A program made the translations under genes and the position numbers. The notes under the pieces were generated by a model. It saw nothing but the letters and a program-made list of their open reading frames with translations. It made no database searches and was not told the DNA's origin. This document shows positions 1 through 13,510 of a DNA stretch of 64,000 bases, one piece after another. Each line of letters begins with the position of its first letter. Positions within the stretch are counted from its first letter, which is position 1. The stretch covers positions 54,939,150 to 55,003,149 of the forward strand of contig OZ020592.1 of NCBI GenBank assembly GCA_963971535.1. Reading direction: 5' to 3'. Origin of the DNA: Notolepis coatsorum (taxonomy: Eukaryota > Chordata > Actinopteri > Aulopiformes > Paralepididae).

Positions 1-23
1 GCTTGAGCCGTTTCATCAAACAG
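1..23 (+). CDS. nsf: nsf exon end (D1 C-terminal helical region), partial
   Basis: The first 23 bases read LSRFIKQ in phase 0 and are followed by the donor GTGAGT. This resembles the NSF stretch that immediately precedes the protein segment of the exon at 7802, and the phase agrees. The sequence is short and has one residue more than the usual family spacing, so the match is suggestive only. If right, the exon with MTNRPD through the D1 lid lies just outside the left edge, on the plus strand. Confidence 0.55.
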
Positions 24-715
24 GTGAGTATGCCTTATTTGTTTGTAATTTGATGTGACTACTTATGCTGTTAAAATATATAGTTTAGTGGGCACCACAT
101 GTAGATAGGGACAGTATTTTCTGGTTGTTGGTTAGCTTCCTGTGCACCACATACTCCTGGGGCAGTCAGGGAAGGGATTAGCACCATCTACTTGTCTGGT
201 ACCGTATCATGTACTGGACGGGTGGATGGTCAAGTATGATCTTTGACTGGTAGCAGGTGTGGTTGAAGATGGTTAGGTCTACAGGGCATTAGTTTGAGGG
301 TAGGTAGATTAGGGGGCCAGAAAACACAGGTAGTGTGGTAGGGCTGATTTTGTGTTTCTTAGGGTAGACATGTGGTGGGCCGGTTTTGACTGCAGTTTAG
401 ATGTAGAAGCATATGTAGTCATATCAGGTTAGAAGGCGCACCTGTTTGGATTTGTTTGTTGAATTTATTTTGTTTGTTTGAGTGTTTGGTGAGCATACCT
501 GGTAGCACCTGACCTCCTGCGTGTATGACACGTCTATTTATTTCAGGGTGGTTGTGTTTTATTTTTATTTTTATTTATTTTTTGCAAACTAGAAAGGTGC
601 GCTCCGTAGAGCTCACATTTCCACCGCGTTCCCTTCTGGTTGTTATTATTGGCAGTAGCATTCTTCAGTGGTTCGTTAGTGGTTCTTCATGACTGTAAAG
701 TAAAGTGAGTAGCTT
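24..715 (+). other. nsf intron start and untranslated 5' part of the gypsy element
   Basis: GT- and T-rich DNA with no coding signal. I looked for a 5' copy of the LTR at 7320-7650 and for its ends (TGTTATGTA, GTCGTAACA) and did not find one. No primer-binding site could be named. The boundary between old intron and retrotransposon is therefore unknown. Confidence 0.5.
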
Positions 716-1761
716 GTGGTGACTGGTACAGTAACAATGGCTTCCATCAAGGACTTTGTTGATCGCCCGTCTCATGACATGTTGGAGAAGTTTTCCAAGG
801 AACAACTTCTAGAACTTGCTGTACACTACAGGGTAGAGCTTGCTGCAAGTGAGAAACGTTTGAAGCCAACTGCCTTGAGTGCTTTAAGGGTGTTACTCAT
901 TAGAGAGCAGGTGCTTGAGGAGAGGGTGGAGGAGCCTCCTTTGTCTGATGCGTCTCCGCTATTACCTGGTGCAGAGGGTGAGTGGAGGATTAGGGAATTG
1001 GAGTTTAAGTAAAGGCAGCTAGAGCTAGAGCGTGAGGAGAGGAGAGAGGAGCGTGAGCTTAAGGAGAGAGAGAGGAGAGAGGAGCGTGAGCTTAAAGAGA
1101 GGAAAGAGGAGCTTAAGGAGAGACAAATGTTGCTGGAGCACGAGCGTGCGCAGAAGGAGCTTGAGTTTAAGCATGCTGCCTTACAGGCGGGTGCTCTGCA
1201 TTTAGAGTCACGTTCCGGTTTTGATGTAGGCAGGAATATTAGGATGGTGCCTCCATTTTTTGAGAAAGACGTGGAAAGATATTTTCCCCTTTTTGAACGG
1301 GTGGCAACCACATTGAAGTGGCCTGATACCGCCTGGACACTGCTGCTACAATGTGTTTTAGTTGGTAGGGCACAAGAAGCCTATACTGCTCTGTCCCTTG
1401 AACAAAGCGCTGATTATGAGCTTGTTAAAGCTTCCATATTGAGGGCTTATGAGTTGGTTCCCGAGGCCTATCGTCAGCGTTTTAGAGGCTATCGTAGGTC
1501 GGAGGGACAGTCGTATGTTGAATTCGGAAAAGAGAAGGAGAACCTGTTTGACCGGTGGTGCACCTCGCAAAAATCAGAGTCAAGGGAGCAGCTTAGACAG
1601 TTGGTTCTCCTAGAGGAATTTAAAAGGTGTGTTCCTGATAACGTTTCCACACATCTAAATGAGCATAAGGTATCGAAGATAGGCGACGCTGCTGTCTTGG
1701 CTGATGAGTTTGTGCTAACACACAAATCTGTCTTTGTAGAGGAGGGCCGTGTGGAGTCCAG
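716..1761 (+). pseudogene. gypsy gag-like region with SCAN-like domain
   Basis: One frame is open from 716 except for a TAA at 1010-1012. The first part (about 98 codons) is helical. From about 1013 to 1180 it is rich in Glu, Arg, Lys and Leu (repeated REERELKERE-type text), a likely coiled coil. From about 1240 to 1500 a segment around PPFFEKDVERYFPLFERVA, LLLQCVLVGRAQEAYTALS and AYELVPEAYRQRFRGYRR resembles the SCAN domain and retroviral capsid C-terminal fold. The coding sequence runs into the Harbinger-like element at 1762 and resumes at 3562 in a compatible frame. SCAN assignment is by motif likeness only. Confidence 0.75.
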
Positions 1762-3558
1762 GGCCCTCATTCATCAACGTGTTCTACGCACAGATCTGTG
1801 CTTACCCTGTGCGTACGATCATTTCTAAGCAAAGAGTGGGATTCATCAATTTCGATTTGAACTTGACTCCGTGCTTACATCTACGCACAGTTCAGACCTG
1901 GCGTACCTAGCGCCCAGTGGTAGAATATATTATTACAACAAGGAAATGAGCTTCTGTGCATAATAACACTGGCATGTTCTGTACGAACCGTAGTTCATTA
2001 TAGTTCATTGTAAAATAGCAACAGTAGTGTAATTATGGTCAAAACCCTATAAATAGCATTTGGAATAATAGATCTTTCTCTCAGAATGAATGCAGCATGG
2101 TTTATATAGCGTTATCGGAATATACGGGGTGTAGGCTACTGACTGACTGCGCTCCGCGTAGCTTGATTGATTGATTGATTGAAAAGTTTATTAACAGATT
2201 GCAGAATGGGTACAGTACAGTACAGCTCAGTACATACAATTGTTAATTGGGGATGCAGACCAACTTTCGTCCTGTTTACATCAGGGTCCCCCATTTTCAA
2301 TTCATCATAAATCATAAAGCTCAACTCGTTATTATTTTGCGCACAGACCGCCGAAACACGGGAACGTTTTGATTATATTTAAAAGGCTTTACGTTAAACG
2401 AAACAAGTGGAATTTCGAAGCTGTAAGCAGAATAAGTCATATGAATATAGTGTTCTTCCCCCTTTTTACTGTACAAGAAAGAATAGAAAACGCATTGCAA
2501 TGACACCATGCAGATAGTGGACAGACTATATGATGGGATTCAAGTTCGCGTTTTTGTTGCTCATAGGCATGCTGTCAGAGTATGATATCTTAATCAAACA
2601 TTCTAGAACATTTGTCGTCACAGATCATGTCCTAATGGAACATAGGCTATGGCATGGATCGTGATATTGTGTGGACTGTTATTATTACTGTACACCGGTA
2701 CCACCCATTGTGACAACAGCCTTGTGAGTCCCGCACACAAACATGATGGAATTCAAGTTCATGTATTGAAAGGCAGGCTATCATACATGCAGTGAGATTC
2801 ATTGTTCTTATATGCTCTCGTATTATATTGTTTATATAGGCTACCCAATACTGACATCAAAATAGATTGTAGTATGCCTCTAGAAATCATATGCAGCAGG
2901 TAGAAAATTGACGGGAGATCCATCGCGATTTGGAATAGAATTGAGGAGAACTTTAATCCGTGGGTATTAATCAAACAACACGGGAAAAGGCAGTCATATT
3001 CCAGCGCGGTCTTTATTAGCCGACAACAAAATAGATGCCTCTAAAAATCATATAGCCAATCGAACACAACTAATAAAGGCATTCATATTACAGCACGGTT
3101 ATAATGACACACAACCAACGCCAAACAGTGGTCAACGAACGGTCTTTATTAGTATTTTGAGCTGTCCAGGCAGAATTGCAGCAATGGTCTTAGGGAGCCG
3201 TTGATATCTGACATCACCGTTTACAAATCCGCCTTTTATTTATCCCATAATACGCGATAGTGTCTTCTTGGTTCGACAGCAGTGAATTCTCCGTGGAGTT
3301 TCTCAGAGTCCCGCTCGGGTCGGTCCATTATTTCACATCCCATGGGGGGTGTTTCCTCATTTTCATGACCATATATGGATAATCATGCACGAGCATTGAC
3401 GGTAGAACAAAGTGGTATTCATCAACACGGAGGAGCATAGAGCCTGCGTACGCACCGTGTGATGAATCCCGACTTCCCTGTGCGTACACTAGTTCTACAT
3501 TCCGTGCTTACGTGTGGAAATAGAAATGTTCTACGCACACTATTGATGAATGAGGGCC
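1762..3558. mobile_element. Harbinger-like element, copy 1 (inside the gypsy gag-pol)
   Basis: Inverted ends GGCCCTCATTCATCAA / TTGATGAATGAGGGCC, flanked by the 3-bp duplication CAG (1759-1761, 3559-3561). CWG duplications are typical of part of the PIF/Harbinger superfamily. The frame of the host gypsy gene agrees on both sides once the element and one CAG are discounted, so it inserted into an open gene. No transposase is recognisable. It shares the internal block near 3060-3200 with the copies at 16436 and 24479, and contains a nested TTGA-tailed LINE 3' end at 2161-2306. Confidence 0.8.
2161..2306 (-). repeat. TTGA-tailed LINE 3' end
   Basis: Starts with (TTGA)n and reads, on the minus strand, a 3' untranslated tail with AATAAA-like TTAATAAAC and a (CAAT)n end. 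The same unit recurs at 37567, 46749-48085, 52130 and 52322. Confidence 0.65.
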
Positions 3559-3561
3559 CAG

Positions 3562-5956
3562 GAGTAGTAGGCGTCCTTTTCAGGGGAGCCGGTTCCCGGC
3601 ACCCGTGTCTGCTGGTCGGTTTACTTCGACTCCTAGGCAAGGTGGCTCTGCTAGTGCATTCCCAGAGGCGGTTATCTGTTTTTACTGTAAGGAGCCTGGT
3701 CATATCGTTGCTGGGTGCCCTGTGCTTAAGCAGAAAAATGTAAAAACTGTGGCTCTGGTAGAAATCATGGACAGGACACCTATGCCGACATTAGAGGGTG
3801 GGGTGCGAAGTATCAAAGGTGCAGACAGGGAGCTAGAGGGCTCCTCAACGTTTATGATGGATGGATTTGTTTCACTGGTTGGTGCATTAGGATCAAAGCA
3901 GGCTATTACAATATGGAGAGATACAGGAGCTTTCCAGTCTCTCATTCTGGATGGGATTTTGCCATTTTCTGAAGATTCTTCATTGCATTCCGGTGCCATT
4001 GTTCAGGGCTTTGGAGGAGGCTTTGTGAATACTCCTTTGCATGAGGTCTCGCTAAACTCTCCCTTAGTATCAGGCAATGTTGTTGTAGGAGTGTGTTCTC
4101 ACATCCCCATAAAGGGGGTGTCCTTCATTCTAGGGAACGATTTGGCCGGTGGCAAAGTGCTGGCTACTCCAGTTGTAATTCCCGTCCCTGTAGTTTCTGA
4201 GGTTCCTGATGAGCTCGCACAGAAGCATCCAGGAGTGTTTCCTGTGTGTGCGGTAACACGCGCAATGTCAAAGGTCAAATGTGACACCCATGATGTTGTT
4301 CACTCAGATTGTGATATGACACTTAGTGACACGTTCTTTGTTGAGTTGAAAAGTGGCCCTGATGAGGGTTTTGGTAAGGTGATACCGTCTCATGAGCAGT
4401 TGGTACTAGAGCAAAACAAGGATGTCTCCTTGACGTCCCTCTTTGAAGAGGCGGTTTTAGAGGATGCAATGATAGATATGTCTCAAGGATACTTTGTTAG
4501 CAATGATGTGCTCATGAGAAAGTGGACACCACCTAACCTGTCCAGTCTGGATGACTGGGGCAGTGTGTTTCAGATTGTTGTTCCAGCCGTGTATCGTCCT
4601 GATATACTGCATCTAGCACATGATCATGATCTTGCTGGTCACATGGGAGTCAGGAAGACTTATGACCGTGTGCTGAGACATTTTTGTTGGCCTGGTTTGA
4701 AGTCGGATGTGGCACAATATTGCCGCTCGTGCCATGTGTGTCAGGTTGTTGGTAAACCAAACCAGAAGATCCCTCAGGCTCCTCTGCAGCCTATTGCTGC
4801 CATTGGGGAACCTTTTGAGCGGATCCTCATTGACTGTGTTGGTCCCCTCCCTCGAACTAAGACAGGGAACCAGTACCTTTTGACTATTATGTGTGCAGCG
4901 ACCCGTTTTCCTGAAGCCATTCCTTTACGCAAGATCACAGCCCCAGCTATATCCAAAGCTCTGGTTAGGTTTTTTTCGACGTTTGGTTTACCAAAGGTTA
5001 TTCAATCAGATCAAGGGTCTAACTTCATGTCCCGTCTCTTTGCTCAGGTCCTCCAGCAGTTGTCTATCCAGCATTGCCCTTCCTCTGCCTATCATCCAGA
5101 GTCCCAGGGGGCGCTGGAGAGATTTCACCAGACTATCAAAACAATGCTGCGGGCATATTGTACGGTGTTCGAAAAAGACTGGGATGATGGAATCCCTTTG
5201 CTTCTGTTTGCTGCTAGGGAGGTAACCCAGGAGTCTCTTGGATTCAGCCCGGCTGAGCTGGTGTTCGGCCACACAGTGAGGGGTCCTTTGAAACTGCTGA
5301 AGGAAAAGTGGTTGGCTGACCAGACTCCTTCCTCTACTAATTTGTTGGACTATGTGTGTGACTTCAGGCTTAAGCTTAGTAGAGCATGTGAACTAGCGAA
5401 AGAGAACCTAAAGGTAGCCCAAGGAAAAATGAAGGTGTGGTATGATAGGCGGGCCCGACATAGGGTGTTCTCACCGGGAGACAAGGTGTTGGTTCTCTCG
5501 CCTATTCTTGGGTCTGCATTACAGGCTAAATACAGTGGGCCATACTCCGTTGAGCGCAAAGTTGGTGAGGTCGACTACTTGATTAAGACTCCCGACCGCA
5601 GGCGCAAGAGTAGATTATGTCACGTCAATATGTTGAAGGCGTACAATGATAGGGCTCAGATTGACCAGTCAGGGGTCAAGCCTGTGGCTGTTCTAACAGT
5701 TTCTGCATCTCCTATTGTAGCCGACTGTTCTGTGTCGAAGGAGATTTCTCAGGGCAGGTTGCCAAACACCCAGATACTAGGTGACTTGGACTCACACCTG
5801 TCGTACTTGCCACTTCCTGAGCGTACGGATGTGGTGTGCCTACTTAGACAGCATATATACGTTTGGTTTCTGATGTCCCTAGTCGTACTAATGTACTCGA
5901 GCATGACATTGATGTTGGTAGTGCAGGGCCAATTAAGCAACATGCCTACAGGGTGA
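3562..5956 (+). pseudogene. gypsy CCHC knuckle, protease and integrase region
   Basis: The frame holds, in order: a zinc knuckle CFYCKEPGHIVAGC (near 3680), a protease active site DTGA at 3920-3931, a polyprotein spacer, and an integrase. The integrase has a zinc-binding HHCC region (HDHDLAGHMG ... CRSCHVCQ, near 4617-4745), the catalytic core with DCVGPLPRT, SDQGSNF and the glutamate of GALERFH spaced D-X35-E, and a C-terminal GPY/F-like stretch (KYSGPYSV). All three core acidic residues are present. The frame then drifts: near 5860 it should pass into reverse transcriptase, but a frameshift moves that part to another frame and this one ends with TGA at 5954. Confidence 0.88.
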
Positions 5957-6909
5957 ATCCGGAAAAACGACGGATCTTGAGTAAGGAAGTAGACTATATG
6001 GTGAGACATGGCATTGCGGAGCCCAGTTCTAGTGCGTGGAGCTCCCCCTGCCTGCTTGTTGATAAGCCAGACTGCACTCATCGGTTCTGTACTGACTTCC
6101 GTAAAGTTAATGCAGTAAACAAGCCGGACTCGTACCCTCTTCCTCGGATGGACGACTGTATCGATCGGGTGGGTTCAGCAGCCTTTGTAAGTAAATTGGA
6201 TTTGCTAAAGGGATACTGGCAGGTTCCGCTTACTCCGCGAGCACGTGAGATATCCGCTTTTGTCACACCAGAGAGTTTCTGCCAGTATACAGTGATGGCC
6301 TTTGGCATGCGAAATGCCCCAGCGACGTTTCAGCGGCTAGTGAACAAGGTCCTGGCCGGGGTAGCGTTCTGTGAGGCATATCTGGATGACCTGGTTATCC
6401 ACAGTTCCTCTTGGTCACAACATGTGGAGCATCTGGCGGAAGTGTTCAAGCGGTTGGGTGATGCTAACTTGACAGTTAACCTTGCAAAATGTGAATTTGG
6501 ACAGGCCACGGTTACCTACCTGGGTAAGGTGGTTGGACGTGGGCATGTGTGCCCCATTGCAGCTAAGGTGGAGGATATAGTGGGCTTCCCTGCTCCCATC
6601 ACCAGGCGGGAGTTAAAGCGCTTCCTAGGTATGGCAGGGTACTATAGGAGTTTCTGTAGGAACTTTGCTTCTGTTGTTGCCCCTTTGACCAATCTGCTCA
6701 GTCCTAAGGTACCTTTTGTGTGGACTGAGACTTGTCAACAGTCTTTTGAGAGCATCAAGGGTATTCTGATTAGCGCTCCCGTTCTGTCAGCTCCCGATTT
6801 TCAACTGCCATTCAAGTTGGCAGTGGATGCTAGTGACCTCGGTGCTGGAGCCGTCCTCCTGCAAGAGGATGCATTAGAGGTTGGAGCACCCAGTGTGCTA
6901 CTTTTCTAA
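5863..6909 (+). pseudogene. gypsy reverse transcriptase and start of RNase H
   Basis: It encodes a Ty3/gypsy-type reverse transcriptase: DKPDCTHRFCTDFRKVNAV, LDLLKGYWQVPL, TVMAFGMRNAPATFQ and the catalytic YLDD at 6379-6390, followed by the thumb (LGMAGYYRSFCRNF) and the first RNase H motif AVDASDLGAGAVL. It lies downstream of integrase, the reverse of the usual gypsy order. A frameshift near 6870-6885 removes the rest of RNase H to the next frame, and this frame stops at 6907. Confidence 0.9.
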
Positions 6910-7183
6910 AAGGTTTGACAGGCATCAACTGCACTACTCTACTATAGAGAAGGAGGCGCTCGCTTTGGTTCTTGCCTTGAACCATTTTGATGTTTACGTT
7001 GGATCCTCCAGTTTACCCCTTGTTGTGTATACAGACCATAACCCTTTGGTTTTTCTTCGCAGCATGGTGAACTCGAACCATCGTTTGATGCGATGGAGTT
7101 TGTTCCTCCAAGCGTATAACTTGGATATTCGCCACATTCGTGGGAGGGACAACGTGCTAGCAGACGCCCTCTCACGGTCATAG
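6881..7183 (+). pseudogene. gypsy RNase H, C-terminal part
   Basis: The continuation after the frameshift reads CYFSKRFDRHQLHYSTIEKE, VYTDHNPLVFL and RGRDNVLADALSRS, the standard second half of gypsy RNase H. No envelope gene or chromodomain follows; the stop at about 7183 is followed by 136 bp of untranslated sequence and the LTR. Confidence 0.88.
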
Positions 7184-7308
7184 TACCGGTGTTTGTGGTA
7201 CCCGTTATCGCTGTTGTGGTAGTGGCCCTGACAACTAATGGGTCACAGTTGTTTTTTTGTTTCGTTTATGGGTTGTTGTGTAGTGGTTGCCTCTTGGGCA
7301 ACCAGTTT

Positions 7309-7319
7309 GGTGGGGGAGG
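7309..7319 (+). promoter_or_regulatory. Polypurine tract of the gypsy element
   Basis: The run GGTGGGGGAGG directly abuts the LTR start TGTTATG, as expected for the plus-strand primer of reverse transcription. Confidence 0.7.
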
Positions 7320-7794
<475 letters not shown>

Positions 7795-7801
7795 ACTGTA
7801 G

Positions 7802-7897
7802 GCCACTACCACGGTGGAAGTGGATCTGGAGAAGGCAGAGAAGCTGCAGGTTCACAGACACGACTTCCTGGCTTCAATGAATAATGACATCAAACCA
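7802..7897 (+). CDS. nsf: nsf exon on the opposite strand (end of D1)
   Basis: A 32-codon exon in phase 0 on both sides lies between CACTGTAG and GTAAGT. It reads [17 protein letters not shown] and then [13 protein letters not shown], matching the end of NSF D1 and the D1-D2 linker. It follows in protein order the minus-strand exons of 13.8-55.4 kb but is on the plus strand. Its acceptor has no ordinary pyrimidine tract: about 140 nt of (GT)n end 8 bp upstream. The gypsy LTR lies just before the repeat. Confidence 0.92.
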
Positions 7898-8035
7898 GTA
7901 AGTGACATCATGTGTCTCTTAGATCATCTTGACAACATGCTTTGTACACTGGAACAATATCAGAGATTGGCTAGTTGGATTGTATTGCAGATGCTAGTAC
8001 TGCTACAGTTTTAGTAGTATTATAAATAGTTTCAC

Positions 8036-8050
8036 CCCTCCTTACATGCT

Positions 8051-8092
<42 letters not shown>

Positions 8093-8168
8093 ACCTCCCC
8101 TCCTTCTCACTCCCATTCCCCATGCTCTATTTTCCTCTCCTTTCCATTATTCCTCTCCCATCCTCTCC
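8036..8168 (+). repeat. Pyrimidine-rich tract (CT)n
   Basis: TC and CCTCT repeats, continuing at 9006-9180 on the other side of the hAT element, so one original tract was split by it. The right part ends in the nsf acceptor at 9187. Confidence 0.85.
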
Positions 8169-9346
<1,178 letters not shown>

Positions 9347-9415
9347 TAATTCTCACACACATGTGACTGAAACACTGACTCGAGGTGGGACTCATAATTT
9401 TTGGGGGCATATTAA

Positions 9416-10357
9416 CTCATTGGACGCCAGACCCGATGATAGTCGGGTTAACTCGCCATCGCTTGAGCGCCAATCACGAGTATAGTCGGGTTTTAATCGT
9501 TATTTCTTTTATTAGCGATATCCATTCATTTTCATCCATCCAGCTTGATGTTATCGTTGGGAATGGGTCTGAGCTTGCAAAAGGGCAAATACCGCCCCCT
9601 ACGCCCTCCGGCTGGTATTGCACTCCACTGGGAATGGTATAGTTTTTTTTTCACTGGGACGATCCAAGCCGTGCGGGTGTGGTTTAAATAATCAGGCGAG
9701 GTAACCTGATTTCAACGATAGATTCCCCCCCCCCCCCTCATATGCAATGCTGTTGAACGTGGCACGGACATCCGCGCCCAGTACTTCAAATGGCGTTCAG
9801 ATAATTGGACTATCTCTTTTGCATTACATCAGATACAAGGTAAGAACATCATATATAAATTTGATCGTTGACCTGATATGTATTTCTACCCCGATCTACA
9901 CTGTATCTGTGTGTGTATGTGTGGCTGTTTTCCGTTGGGTGGGAGGGGGGGGGGAGCGGCGCGCCGGTCTAAACAACATTGCATGCGTGCACAAGGAAGG
10001 ATGATAATTATGATCTAGCATTGATTTCAGGAAGATTCGATAATCAGCCGAAAAATGACAACGTGTTTTGTGTATTCCACTAAAGGGCTATTATCGCGTC
10101 TTTCTCTGGAATTACTAGAAATCACCAAAACTATACTCATATTCAAAACGGTATAAAACAGAAATGTACAGATGAAAAAACAATCCGTTTTGTACATGTT
10201 GACTGCAAGCAACTCACTGATAATCGACAAGTGTATTAGACCCATAGCCATCATTTAAGATGTATTTTAAGCACTCGCAAATCTCCCACTCCTCCCATTG
10301 ATTAAAGCGGTGGCCATCTAGACCTATATCGGGCATATAGCTCCGGCGCTGAATGAG
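9416..10357. mobile_element. TTAA-flanked (piggyBac-like) element
   Basis: Ends CTCATTGGACGCC and GGCGCTGAATGAG with TTAA on both sides (9412-9415, 10358-10361). It is 942 bp, has no coding capacity, and begins about 90 bp after the truncated nsf exon. The superfamily is inferred from the TTAA duplication. Confidence 0.65.
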
Positions 10358-10363
10358 TTAACA

Positions 10364-10461
10364 TTAACCTTTTCACTTCCACACTACAGTTAGGGAAGGT
10401 TAACCTTCTGTAGTGTGGTAGTGAAAGGGTTAACTTTGTAGTGTGGTAGTGAAAGGGTTAA
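10364..10461. repeat. TTAA-punctuated short-unit array, locus 1
   Basis: TTAA occurs at 10364, 10400, 10430 and 10458, separating three units of 24-32 bp built on CCCTTTCACTACCACACTAC, in both orientations. The left end nearly abuts the element ending at 10361. A sister array is at 23298. Confidence 0.75.
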
Positions 10462-11375
10462 GGAAATGTCTGATGTCAGGACAAGCTGAATGTCATTCCC
10501 TCCCTTATTACCATCATAACCGTATGCATCTGCTGCACACAGCAGCAACAGCACAATGATTGGAGGGAGCTGTCCGGTGGAGAGTGGTGCTGAAGTCCTG
10601 TGTGGTGAGCACAACTGCTGTGCCTTTTGTCATAACCTTTGGCTATAATAACTTCACACAAAGCCCAAACAAAATACTTGCTAAATACTACATCTGCGGT
10701 ATTCAAAGAAAGGATGCTGGATTGACCATGTCAAACTCGGGTAACGTTAGGTCAGTCACACAGTAACGTGAAAGTTCATGTTGGACTGTTAGCAAACATG
10801 TTAAGCTCAGCATCTGCTAACATTATCTAACGTTAGCTTGCTATTAGCTTTGTAGCTAAGGAAGGTTACCTTGACATTCTCTGAATATTTTGAAAAGATA
10901 ATTGAGTGTTTGCTTACAGCTGTACTCTTAGGTTACAGGTTATAGGTTACAGTTATGCATGCCTAGCAAATATTCCCTGTTACCCTGAGTAGCGTTAGTC
11001 TATATCTATTTTTTAAGCCATCCTCTATATTTAGAAAAAAGATTGATAAGAGCCTAATGCTTATTACAACCATAAGAGACTTGAGACTAGGGATGGGCAA
11101 TGATTTTCGAATATTCAAATAGTTGTTAAATTATAAAAAAATCTAATAAAAGCAAATATCGTTTTGTCAAAAACAAAAAAATACAGTACATTTTCCCTTG
11201 TTTTTACCAGCTCCTACACTGTGTAGTGTATTGAAAGGGGACCCTATTAACTGTTACACCACTGAACGGCATGCTGGGTACAGTTCGCTTGTCAGGTAGC
11301 ATAACAGTCTGTTAACAGCTGGGAGAACAAAAAAGAAAGAGAGACTAGAGATATTACATGGTAGCAACGTTTTGT
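10462..11375. other. Non-coding, no gene seen
   Basis: Mostly AT-rich intron-like DNA. At about 11094 a TAGGGATGGGCAATGATTTTCGAATATTC hAT-like left end is visible (motif given in parts: TAGGGATGGGC, then TTCGAATATTC); no matching right end was found. Confidence 0.4.
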
Positions 11376-11620
11376 ACATTTGCCATGGGGGGCGACAGAG
11401 GTAGAGCAGTCGTCTGGTAATCCTGAGGTTCCCGGTTCGATTCCCGCTGCTCCCGGGCAGCATGTCGAAGCGTCCTTGAGCAAGACACTTAACCCCTAAC
11501 TGCTCCCGATGAGCAGGTTGGCACCTTGCATGGTTACCTCCGCCGTTGGTGTGTGAATGTGAGAACAAATTGAAAAGCGCTTTGGATTAAATCTAAGCTA
11601 TATAAATGCAGCCATTTATG
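11376..11620 (+). mobile_element. tRNA-derived SINE (V-SINE-like)
   Basis: A tRNA-like head with a B box GGTTCGATTCC is followed by the conserved central text CCTTGAGCAAGACACTTAA and a tail ending GCTATATAAATGCAG. This is a widespread fish SINE type. The A-box region is worn. Confidence 0.75.
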
Positions 11621-11959
11621 TTGTTTCACTATGTTCACACATTTCAAGCATCAATGATGTAACTTTCGGAATGAATGCTTTACATTCACCTGCTCCGTTA
11701 GCATTAGTTACTATGCCCCCACAGACTCTGGACTAAGAACCCCCCCCCCCCCCCCCCCACACACTGACACACACACACACTGCCACTTTACTAACTTACT
11801 GCCATTATTCTATTTTTTCTTTTTTTTATAACTTTCTTTTTATTGTTTTTCACAATAAGTAAACAATCACAAACAACAAGGGCTGCATTATTAGTGTCAC
11901 TTTACAAAAATATACTTTTCACATGCTGAGTTCTCAATTCTCTTACTTTCCCTATAGGT

Positions 11960-12620
11960 ATGGTGAATATTCTTTACAACTATACATCATCCACTGGTTG
12001 TTGTAATTAACATATAAAAGTCCCATTTTTCCCAGTACATCAAACCTTTCTCTTCCTGTAATCTGAGAATAAAAGTAAGTCTTTCCATTGTGTATATTTC
12101 GCCTATAATGGCCAACCATTTTTCTTTTGTTGGAGGTTCTGGTTGATACCAGAGACGCGTGATCGCTTTCTTACTTGCTGCTAAAAATATTTTTATCAAA
12201 TATCTGTCTCCTCCTACCAATTCCTCAGGTAAGTTACCCAGGTACAAATAGGAGAAGGTCTCCGGTATCTTAAAATTCAATATAACCTGCATGGTGGAGT
12301 GAACATCTTGCCAATAACATTGAATACCTGGACAATTCCAAAAGATATGAGAGTGGTTTGCCTCCCTCTGGCTGCACTGTCTCCAACATGGTTGCTCTAT
12401 GCCTACTTGTCGGGATTTGATTTCGGGAGTTATGAAGAATCTAGTCAAGTTTTTCCAGCGGAATTCTCTCCATGTTTTTGAATTAGTCTAGCTACATTGA
12501 GTTCTGCACATGTTCTCCCATTCGTCTTCAGTTATTTCAATGTTTGATTCATTTTCCCAATTTGTCTTAATGTAACTTGTGGAGTCAGTTCTGGCCTGAA
12601 CAAAGCTGTGGAATGACCCC
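11960..12620 (-). pseudogene. L1-clade LINE ORF2, C-terminal remnant
   Basis: On the minus strand a frame reads TWREFRWKNLTRFFITPEI, CWRQCSQREANHSHIFWNCP and on, the Cys-rich C-terminal end of L1/Tx1-type ORF2 proteins (CX3C...HXHIFWXC). An in-frame stop lies near 12500, and the 5' part is missing. The stretch 11620-11960 before it is its AT-rich 3' tail or unassigned. Confidence 0.75.
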
Positions 12621-13510
12621 AAGTCTCGGATTTCATTATTTTCTTCTCGGGGAGGAGCACAGTTCTGCCGGTTAAATCGAAGCCTGTCAACTAAGCCCGA
12701 TCCGTATGTTATGGTCGTTTATAACGTCGAGCAAATGGGGATTGGATCCACCAGATGGCGATCAAGAAATTGGAATATTCTTTTTGGATTACTCCCGGCC
12801 AAAGGTAAGGGCGATTTGACGTAAATTCTAGCTTGATCCTGCAATGCTTTCATAGCGATCGGGCTGATAACCGTTTTTAGTGTTCAATGTGTACCGATAA
12901 TGTGGATTTGAATCCAGAACAATAGCGGGTTCAGGTGAGGAACGCTAGCGTCTACAACATTCCTGGCTATAACCCAGCATTTCATGAATTACGCCAGACC
13001 GCTCTAAAACCATACTTATATATTCACCATGGTATAACACGGGAACGTATGGATGGAAAAGTTATTTATTTTTTGCATCTTGACCGGAAGAAACCCAGTG
13101 TCAAATGACTATAGTACTGTATCCATAGCTATAATATAGAATATGGTTATAGCTCTACAAAGAAGGTGACCGATTACACTGATTTAATGGGTGGCATGAG
13201 GCAATAACTTCCCGGAAGAGGCGTGGCACTCAAAGTGTTAATGTGGAAGCTCAGACATGTCAAGCATCAACTTTTGGAATGAATGCTTGTTCCTGGAAAT
13301 TACGTTAGCCTGTTGCAACTCCTAAACACTGTATCTAGCTGTTGGCAACGACAGCAGCCAGCTAGCTCTCTTGTTTGATTATCTCACATTCGCTATTATT
13401 AAGACACGGCTATTAAGTAAAAACAATATCATATGTTAACGTGGGAGTGATAGTATTCGAATAGTTCCCAGTGACCAACCGAATAGCAGTTTTGTGAGTT
13501 TTGCCCAACC
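12621..13510. other. Non-coding; right end of a TTAA-bounded element
   Basis: No gene. GGCACTCAAAGTG followed by TTAA at 13238-13241 is a right terminus like that at 40087; its left end was not identified. The missing nsf exons would be expected here but are not found on either strand. Confidence 0.45.
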
